Positions 8,834 to 15,600 of a stretch of DNA of 64,000 nucleotides are shown here, piece after piece. The notes beneath the pieces are model-generated. The model was given only the letters and a program-made list of their open reading frames with translations. It was not told the origin of the DNA and did no database searches. This DNA comes from DATLLN01 sp963809205 (GTDB taxonomy: Bacteria; Actinomycetota; Thermoleophilia; Gaiellales; JAICJC01), in assembly GCA_963809205.1 (NCBI GenBank), contig CAWEIS010000004.1:1-64000 (forward strand), in the 5' to 3' direction. The position numbers and the translations under genes are program-made. How positions within the stretch are numbered: the stretch's first letter is position 1; every line of letters begins with the position of its first letter.

Positions 8834-9574
8834 TCACTGATGGCCGCCGTTCGAGTGGAGCAGCTGGCCGGTGATCCATCCTCCCTCGGGGGAGAGCAGG
8901 AACTCAACGAGGTTGGCGCTGTCCTGTGGCAGGCTGGGCCGGGCCAGCGGGATCTCTCTGGCGAGCTGGTCTCGGAGGTCGTCGGTGATCCATCCGGTCT
9001 CGGTCGGCCCCGGGTTCACGCAGTTCGCGCGGATTCCGCGCGACCCGAGCTCGGATGCGGCGACTTTGACGATCCGGTCGAGAGCGCCCTTGCTCGCGCC
9101 GTATGGCACGTTGTCCGAGAGCGCATCACTCGTGAACGCGACCACGCGCCCGTCGTTCCCGGGCAGCCGGTTGGCCAGCTCCTGAATCAGCCCTGCGACC
9201 GAGCGTGCGTTGACCGCGAAATGCCTGTCGAATTCCTCCGCGGAGGTGCGGAGGAGCGGCAGCTCGACGTCCCTGCAGTGCGACGCTACGAGAGCCGTGA
9301 ACGACCCCAACCGGGCCTCGAGTTGGTCGAAGAGCAGCGCCGGCGCGGCCGGATCGGCCAGATCCACCTCGACCAACTCCGCCCGGACGCCGAGCTCACG
9401 CAGCTCGGCAGCAAGCTCCGATGGTTCCCCATCGTCGCCGGGCAGTCCCGACTCCCTGTCGGCCGGCCGCCAGCAGCTGAGACCCACATCCCAGCCGGCT
9501 GCGGCGAGCGTCCTCGCGCAAGCGGCCGCGATTCCGGTGCGACGACCGGCACCGGTGATGAGCACGCTCGCCAT
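8834..9574 (-). CDS. Short-chain dehydrogenase/reductase (SDR)
   Basis: A 246-aa classical SDR. Nucleotide-binding motif ITGAGRRTGIA at residues 6-16, Ser of the catalytic triad in VAFTSDAL, and YGASKGALDR with the Tyr and Lys. The later NCVNPGPTETGW block is the usual SDR PG motif. A run of acidic residues after the second strand favours neither cofactor clearly. It resembles 3-oxoacyl-ACP reductase-like SDRs with a 10-20 residue insertion near residue 50 (GLPGDDGEPSE). The substrate is unknown. It stands alone on the minus strand, with a TACGCT box close upstream of the ATG. Confidence 0.85.
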   Translation of the reverse strand: MASVLITGAGRRTGIAAACARTLAAAGWDVGLSCWRPADRESGLPGDDGEPSELAAELRELGVRAELVEVDLADPAAPALLFDQLEARLGSFTALVASHCRDVELPLLRTSAEEFDRHFAVNARSVAGLIQELANRLPGNDGRVVAFTSDALSDNVPYGASKGALDRIVKVAASELGSRGIRANCVNPGPTETGWITDDLRDQLAREIPLARPSLPQDSANLVEFLLSPEGGWITGQLLHSNGGHQ

Positions 9575-9634
9575 CGTCAGAGCGTATCCAGTCGCCGGCT
9601 TTGCGGCAGGAACGCCGGAGCCGGCCGCTTCGGG

Positions 9635-9790
9635 CTAGTCCGAGCGCCGGCTCTGCAGCGCCCGGCGGGCGTCGTCGAGCAGGTCGACGAGCGCACCGAG
9701 CAGCTCCGCCGCGGCGTTGCTCAGATCCCGCAGCGAATCGTCGAGCCCCCTGCTCTGCGATCGGTTGTCATCGTCGTGACGGCCGTTCAT
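9635..9790 (-). CDS. Small acidic/amphipathic hypothetical protein (51 aa)
   Basis: ATG at 9788-9790, TAG at 9635-9637, giving 51 residues: a charged N-terminus (NGRHDDDNRSQ) followed by one amphipathic helix with leucines at 3-4 spacing (LRDLSNAAAELLGALVDLLDDARRAL). It fills the gap between the SDR start (9574) and the GAP-family stop (9818) and reads in the same direction as both. No known family is recognised. The regular helix and good spacing support a real small protein, but no ribosome-binding site is evident. Confidence 0.4.
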   Translation of the reverse strand: MNGRHDDDNRSQSRGLDDSLRDLSNAAAELLGALVDLLDDARRALQSRRSD

Positions 9791-9817
9791 CCCTGGCAGG
9801 ATACCGCGCCGGCGGCA

Positions 9818-10492
9818 TCAGCCGAGCAGGCGGACGAGCCCGCGTCCGATGAAGAACAGCCCGCCGGCGGTGAGCAGCCCCACGGTGAATCCCCGACCGC
9901 GGTGAAGGATCTGATCACGCACGGCGGTGAGCCCGCGCTGGGTGGGACCGGGGGCAACCCTGGTCAGCGCGACGGGCACCCAGGCGGGCATGGAGACCAG
10001 GCCGACGAGCACGAGGACGAGCACGACTTCGGCAGCGATCTCGACGTCGGCGGCCGAGATCTCCTTGGCGGCCGGTGCGATCAGGGCCAGCGTCGTGACG
10101 TTCGTCGCCATGGCGAACACGCCGAACGCCAACGCCGCCCCGCCCTGGCGCGCACCGATCGCACCCTGGTCGTCACCACTCGTGCGACTCGGTGACCCAC
10201 CCCTGCGCCGTCCCGCGACGAGGACGAGAACAGCCATGTTCACCAGGATCAGGCCGAGAACGAGGTCGAGCGTCGCGTCGAGGTGCGGCTCGGTCGGGAG
10301 CGAGATCGCGCGTCCGAACAGCACGATCGCGACGACGATGACGAGCGTCGTGAAGACCACGCCGGCGGCGTAGCGCAGCGCTGCCCGCGCGCCGGCGGGG
10401 CCGGCGAGGAGCACGGTTTGCTCAGTCAGCATGACCGGGCTGATCGCCCCGCCGAGCCCGAGTGGGATAACGACCGCGAGCGCCGCCAGCAC
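9818..10492 (-). CDS. GAP/Sap-family (SfLAP-like) membrane protein
   Basis: A 224-aa integral membrane protein with about six hydrophobic helices, starting at a GTG. The first helix carries the PLGLGGAISPVMLTEQ signature typical of the SfLAP/GAP family (relatives of the mycobacterial sulfolipid-addressing protein and, more distantly, LysE-like exporters). A hydrophilic Arg/Gly-rich cytoplasmic loop (RRRGGSPSRTSGDD) separates helices 3 and 4. The mycobacterial protein helps export a glycolipid; the substrate here is unknown. It is separated from tnaA upstream by a 147-bp gap with several inverted repeats. Confidence 0.7.
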   Translation of the reverse strand: MLAALAVVIPLGLGGAISPVMLTEQTVLLAGPAGARAALRYAAGVVFTTLVIVVAIVLFGRAISLPTEPHLDATLDLVLGLILVNMAVLVLVAGRRRGGSPSRTSGDDQGAIGARQGGAALAFGVFAMATNVTTLALIAPAAKEISAADVEIAAEVVLVLVLVGLVSMPAWVPVALTRVAPGPTQRGLTAVRDQILHRGRGFTVGLLTAGGLFFIGRGLVRLLG

Positions 10493-10502
10493 CGGCCGGA
10501 CT

Positions 10503-10559
10503 CTAGCCCGACCCTCGGGCGGGTTGACTCCGGTGTCCAGGGGAGTACGCTCGGGCTAG
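10503..10559. repeat. Inverted repeat enclosing a promoter-like sequence
   Basis: Perfect 9-bp arms CTAGCCCGA (10503-10511) and TCGGGCTAG (10551-10559) flank TTGACT (10524-10529) and TACGCT (10546-10551) spaced 16 nt, with an inner ACTCC/GGAGT dyad. The promoter-like part reads rightward, towards the antisense side of tnaA, where no gene starts. As an operator it could equally act on the minus-strand GAP-family gene starting at 10492. Confidence 0.35.
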
Positions 10560-10594
10560 CTACGGGGGAAACGGATCCGCGTAGCTGGCTCCGG

Positions 10595-10620
10595 GGCGGG
10601 CGGTGTATCCCTCGCCCGCC
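10595..10620 (-). terminator. GC hairpin downstream of tnaA
   Basis: Eight-base-pair perfect stem GGCGGGCG/CGCCCGCC with a 10-nt loop, starting 20 bp after the tnaA stop. There is no U-tract; it is judged a terminator by position and stability only. Confidence 0.4.
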
Positions 10621-10639
10621 TCGACCCATCTCGTGTCGC

Positions 10640-12013
10640 TCACGCCGCAGGCTCGAACTTGGCGGTGAAGTGGCGAAGCGCGGAGGGCTGTGAGACGATC
10701 CGCATCCCGCCGAGCCGGCCGGCCCGCTCGGCGACCGCGGTCACCACCTCGATCGCATAGTCGATGTGGCTCTGCGTGTATGTGCGCCGCGGGATCGCCA
10801 GCCGTACCAGATCCATCGCGGCCGGCTGCTCTGACCCGTCCGGCTGGAGCCCGAACATCACCGTGCCGATCTCGCAGCCGCGGATGCCGCCCGCCTCGTA
10901 CAGGGCAACCGCGAGCGACTGCCCGGGGTACTGAAGCGGCGGGATGTGAGGGAGCAGGGCGCGCGCGTCGAGGTACACAGCGTGGCCGCCGATCGGGCGC
11001 ACGACGGGGATCCCGGCGCGGTGGAGCGCGTCGCCCAGGTAGGCCGTCGAACGAATCCGGTAGCGGAGGTAGTCGTGCTCGACCGCCTCGGTCAGGCCTT
11101 GGGCGATCGCCTCCAGATCGCGCCCGGCAAGCCCGCCGTAGGTCGGGAATCCCTCCGTCAGGATGAGCAGGTTGCGGCAACGCTCGGCCAGGTCGTCGTC
11201 GTCCATCGCCAGCCAGCCGCCGATGTTCGCCAGCGGATCCTTCTTCGCCGACATGGTCATGCCGTCGGCCAGCCCCGCGATCTCCCGCACGATGTCGGCG
11301 ACGTCCCGGCCGCCCTGGCCCTCCTCCCGCTCACGGATGAACCAGGCGTTCTCGGCGAACCGGCAGGCGTCCAGGAAGAGCGGCACCGAGTGGCGGTCAC
11401 ACACCGCCCGCACGTCATGCAGGTTCTCGAGCGAGACCGGCTGCCCGCCGCCCGAGTTGTTGGTGATCGTGACCATCACCAGCGGGACGCTGCCCGGCCG
11501 GTCGCCCAGAAAACGGTCGAGCGCCTGGATGTCCATGTTGCCCTTGAAGGGGTGCTCCTCCTGCGGCCGTCGCCCCTCCTCGATGACGAGGTCGACGGCC
11601 TCGGCGCCCGTGAACTCGACATTGGCCCGGGTCGTATCGAAATGCGTGTTGTTGGGGATCGCCAGGCCCGGACCGCCCACCGCGGAGAACAGGATCTTCT
11701 CCGCCGCCCGGCCCTGGTGGGTGGGGATGATGTGACGGAACGGGAACAGCTCGCGCACGGCCTCGGCGAACCGGTGCCACGAGGGCGAGCCGGCATAGCT
11801 CTCGTCTCCGTGCTGGATCGCCGCCCACTGGTCGCGGGACATCGCGCCCGTGCCGGAGTCCGTCAACAGGTCGATCAGGACGTCGCGGGCGTCGAGTGCG
11901 AACAGGTTGTAGCCCGACCGGCGGATCGCCTCGCGCCGCTCCTCCTCCGTCGTCAGCCGCAGCGGCTCGACGGAGTGGATCCGAAACGGCTCGATGATCG
12001 TGCGGAACCCCAC
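10640..12013 (-). CDS. tnaA: Tryptophanase (TnaA/tyrosine phenol-lyase family)
   Basis: A 457-aa PLP-dependent beta-eliminating lyase. Landmarks: THQGRAAEKIL and TITNNSGGGQPVS in the cofactor domain, FLDACRFAENAWFI with the PLP-contacting Asp and Arg, MSAKKD with the Schiff-base Lys, and EGFPTYGGLAGRDLEA. Overall it resembles tyrosine phenol-lyase in places (GGHAVYLDA, LRHFTAKFEP). However, where TPL has its substrate-phenol Arg in a MERG motif, this protein has CEIG, with Ile as in tryptophanases. I therefore favour L-tryptophan to indole, pyruvate and ammonia. The GTG start lies 8 nt after a TAGGCT box. No tnaC leader or tnaB permease is adjacent. Confidence 0.8.
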   Translation of the reverse strand: MGFRTIIEPFRIHSVEPLRLTTEEERREAIRRSGYNLFALDARDVLIDLLTDSGTGAMSRDQWAAIQHGDESYAGSPSWHRFAEAVRELFPFRHIIPTHQGRAAEKILFSAVGGPGLAIPNNTHFDTTRANVEFTGAEAVDLVIEEGRRPQEEHPFKGNMDIQALDRFLGDRPGSVPLVMVTITNNSGGGQPVSLENLHDVRAVCDRHSVPLFLDACRFAENAWFIREREEGQGGRDVADIVREIAGLADGMTMSAKKDPLANIGGWLAMDDDDLAERCRNLLILTEGFPTYGGLAGRDLEAIAQGLTEAVEHDYLRYRIRSTAYLGDALHRAGIPVVRPIGGHAVYLDARALLPHIPPLQYPGQSLAVALYEAGGIRGCEIGTVMFGLQPDGSEQPAAMDLVRLAIPRRTYTQSHIDYAIEVVTAVAERAGRLGGMRIVSQPSALRHFTAKFEPAA

Positions 12014-12021
12014 CGCACGAC

Positions 12022-12027
12022 AGCCTA
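12022..12027 (-). promoter_or_regulatory. -10 element TAGGCT, leaderless tnaA promoter
   Basis: Minus-strand TAGGCT ends 8 nt before the tnaA GTG. The same hexamer and spacing precede the lipoprotein gene at 50642. A leaderless start leaves no room for a tnaC-type attenuator. Confidence 0.5.
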
Positions 12028-12079
12028 TCCGTGAACCCAGTGTTCGAGCATGGGCCGTGCAGCTCCCGGGGTGCCCGGA

Positions 12080-12491
12080 TCAGGAATGCGCTCGCAGGAA
12101 ACTGCGAACCTCGGCATTAAAGCTGTCTGGGTCCTCGAGGTAACACTCGTGGCCCAGCCCGGAAAGCACGACCAGACTCGACGTCGGAATGCGCGGTGCA
12201 GGTCGTCGGCCACGGTTAGTGGGGAGACCTCTCGTCCGCGTCGCCGTGGACGACCAGCGTCGGAACGCAAATCGAGGAGAGCGCGTCCAGTCGGAACGAC
12301 TCGGGTGGATCCGCAGAACGCCCACACCCGGGCGCGTCCCAGGCGACCACCGTGAACTCATCCTGGAGAGCATCAAGCTGATGCTGCCAAACGCGACCGT
12401 CGCTCACGGCCCAGTGCACCAAGATGAGAGGCGGCCCCTTCCCGACTTGCTCGAAGCCAATCCGGATTCCGCTGACCTCGACCCACCGCAC
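12080..12491 (-). pseudogene. Decayed alpha/beta hydrolase
   Basis: Three minus-strand frames each carry a piece of one alpha/beta hydrolase. Frame one (from ATG 12491) has the N-terminus, GIRIGFEQVGKGPPLILVH and WDAPGCGRSADPP, then jumps to CVPTLVVHGDADE. Frame two continues SPLTVADDLH. Frame three ends with VVLSGLGHECYLEDPDSFN, including the catalytic His block. The roughly 130 residues normally between GCGRSADPP and VPTLVVHGDAD, with the GxSxG nucleophile and cap, are deleted. With two frame changes as well, no functional hydrolase can be made. Confidence 0.75.
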
Positions 12492-12509
12492 GGAAGGAGA
12501 CTGTACGCC

Positions 12510-12601
12510 TCATCGAAGCAGATGGCCGCCCGCACCAACGCGTCGCGGTCGAGCGCGACACGCTGCCTGGTCAGTACTGCGGCGCCTGGTGTGTCGTACA
12601 T
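12510..12601 (-). pseudogene. Possible TetR regulator N-terminal remnant
   Basis: From an ATG at 12601 the minus strand encodes about 30 residues, including LTRQRVALDRDALVRAAICFDEA, which resembles the first helix of TetR repressors (L-x-R-D-x-I-V-x-A-A). The reading then runs into the start of the decayed hydrolase with no HTH. The pairing of a truncated TetR and a truncated hydrolase suggests one deleted locus. The match is short and could be chance. Confidence 0.3.
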
Positions 12602-12650
12602 GAAGATGACATCGATCCCCACCGTCTTGTAGATAGGCAACGACAGGAGG

Positions 12651-15600
12651 ATGATCGACGACGTGAGCAACCTCGACACCCGACCGACCGGCCGCAACCA
12701 GGAGGTTGTCGAGCGCGCGTTCCTGATCGCCGACGTGCGGGGGTACACGCGGTTCACCCGACTGCGGGGCGACGCCGAAGCCGCGCGGTTGGCCGGCGCG
12801 TTCGCCGATCTCGCCCGCGACGCCGTGACCGCTCGGGGCGGCACCGAGGTCGGCTTGTGGGGCGACGAGGCACTCGCCGTGTTCACGTCGCCGGCACAGG
12901 CCGTGCGGGCGGCGATCGACCTCGTGGCCGCCTGCGCCGAGGAGGTGGAGGTCGACCCCGACCTGCCGCTGCTGGTGGGTGTGGGGATCGACGCCGGTGC
13001 CGCGGTGCCGCTCGAGGACGGATTCCGCGGCGCTGCGATCAACACAGCCTCCCGGCTCTGCTCGCAGGCTGCTGCTGGTCAGGTGCTGGTCACCGCTGAC
13101 CTCGCCGGGAGCCTCGGCTCCGTGCACGGCGTCGACTTCTCGCCGCATGGCACGGTCGAGCTGAAAGGGTTTGAGGCGCCGGTCGCATTGGTGCGGGCAA
13201 GCGCCGCGGCGCGTGACCCGGCGCGCTGGTCGGCCTCGTCGGATCATGATCGTCAGCTCGACTCGATGCCGCCGGAGCTGGATCTGGACATCCCGCTGGC
13301 AGGTCGGGAGCGTGACTTGTCATGGCTGCGCGGCACGTGGCGCCAGGCGCGGCGTGGCGATGGCAGGCTGGTGTTCGTGTCGGGTCCGAGCGGCATCGGC
13401 CGCACCCGGCTGGCCGCAGAGCTGGCCTCCGTCGCCGGCACCCACGGTGGCGTGGTGCGGTACGTCGGGGCCGGCGGAGCCGCGCAGGCGATCGCCGCCT
13501 CCGAGCTCCGTGCGGCGGCCTCGGCCGAGCACCCCACGGTGCTGATCCTGGACGACATGGATGTGCTCGGTGAGGGGCTGGTGTCGACCATCGAGTCGCT
13601 GTACACCTCGATCGAGACACGGCCGGTGCTGGTCGCCTGCCTGATCGGGGAGACCGAGACGATCCCCGTTGTGACCACGCTGGTGGAACGTGCGGACGTC
13701 GCCGGCGATGGCCACCTGGTGCTCGCCCCTCTCGACCAGGAAGCCGTCCGCACGATCGCCGAGCTGTACGCCGGCGAGAGCACGGGGGACGTCTCGCTTG
13801 AATCTCTGACCCGAGCATCACAGGGCAACCCGGGACGGGTGCACGAGCTGATGAGCGAGTGGGCCGAGCGCGAGGCCGCCCGCCGGCTGGCGGCAGCGGC
13901 CGAGTGGCTCTCGGCGGAACGCATCGACCGTCAAACGGGTCTGGAGTTCGCGAACAATGTGATCGGTCTGAAGCTGGCCCGGCTCTACTCGGCCGACCGG
14001 TTGGCCGGCGGGGAGGCCGCGACCTTCTGTCCTTACATGGGCCTGGCATCCTTCGACCAGGGGCGCTCACGCTTCTTCTTCGGTCGCGAGCAGCTCGTCG
14101 GCGAGCTCGCCGCACGCACGGTCGGCGTCGGGGTGCTGGCGGTGATCGGTGCCTCGGGAAGTGGGAAGTCCTCGGTGATTGCGGCCGGACTGGTGCCGTC
14201 GCTGCAGGCCGGACTGCTGCCGGGGAGCGAGTGCTGGGAGTCCGCGTCGATCCGCCCCGGAAACGAGCCGGCCGCAGAGCTCGATGCGGCGCTGGCCCAT
14301 GCGAGCGCCGACCGTCGGCTGGTGCTCGTTATCGACCAGTTCGAGGAGCTGTTCGCCGTCGGCATCGAGGAGGCCGAACGATCGGCGTTCGTCGAGGCGC
14401 TGATCTCCGCGGCGGATGACCCTGACCGGTTCGTGGCCGTGATCGGGCTGCGAGCGGACTTCTACGGCCACTGCGCCGCGTACCCGGAGCTGGCGCGGTT
14501 GATGGCGTCAAACCAGGTGCTCGTCGGGCCGATGCGAGAGCCGGAGCTCCGCCGCGTGATCGAGCTGCCGGCCCGCCGGATGGGCGTTCGCGTCGACTCG
14601 GCGCTGGTCGACCGGCTGGTGGGCGAGGTGGAGGACGAGCCGGGAGGATTGCCCCTGCTGTCGACGGCTCTGGTGGAGCTGTGGGAGGGGCGCAGCGGCG
14701 GCTGGCTGCGGATTTCCCAATACGAGAGCGGCGGCGGCGTCCACGGCGCCGTCGCACGGCTGGCGGAGAGCTCCTACCAGCAGCTCGACGAACGACAGCG
14801 GGTCGCGGCTCACAGCCTGTTCCTCCGTCTGGTGGCGACGGGCGACACAGGCATCTCAGTGCGCCGCACCGTCCATCGCTCCGAGCTCGGGATGGCGCCG
14901 GACGCCGACGTGACAGCGGTCGTCGCGAGGCTCACCGACGACCGTCTCCTCACGGTCACCGACCACACGATCGAGGTCGCGCACGAGGCGTTGCTCCGCG
15001 AGTGGCCACGGCTGGTGACCTGGCTTCGAGAGGACGATCAGGGCCGTGAGCTCCGCGAGCACCTGACGAACGCCGCCAAGCAATGGGAGGCCGCGGAGCG
15101 CGATCCGAGCGAGCTGTACCGCGGCGCCCGCCTGACGACGACGCTTGACTGGTCGGCCACGAGACGCCACGAGCTCAACGACGTCGAGCTCGCCTTCCTC
15201 GCCAAGAGCCGCAGCTACGCCGAACGGGAGGCCGACCGCCAGCGGCGCACCAACAGACGCCTCCGCGTGCTGCTCGCAGGTCTCTCGCTGGTGCTGGTCT
15301 GCGCGGTGGTCGCCGGTGTGGTCGCCTTCTCGCAGCGCAGTCGCGCCGAGGAGCGCGGCCGGCTGGCAACCGCTCGCGAGCTGGCTACGGCGTCGCAAGC
15401 GAACCTCGAGGTCGACCCCGAGCGAAGCCTGCTCCTTGCCCTGGCTGCCGCGCGAACGACGCAGCAGGACGGCGACGTGATCCCTGAGGCGACCTCTGCG
15501 CTGCACAGCGCGGTGAGCGCCGACCGGACGCTGCTCAGGTTCAACGGCTCGATCTCGTCCAGCCCGGACGGCCGCATCATCATCAACCTGCGTAGGGTCG

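Noticed and set aside
7245..8840. 531-aa plus-strand open frame opposite the DUF2339 gene
   Set aside because: Shadow frame rich in His, Arg and Gln; the opposite strand encodes a coherent membrane protein.
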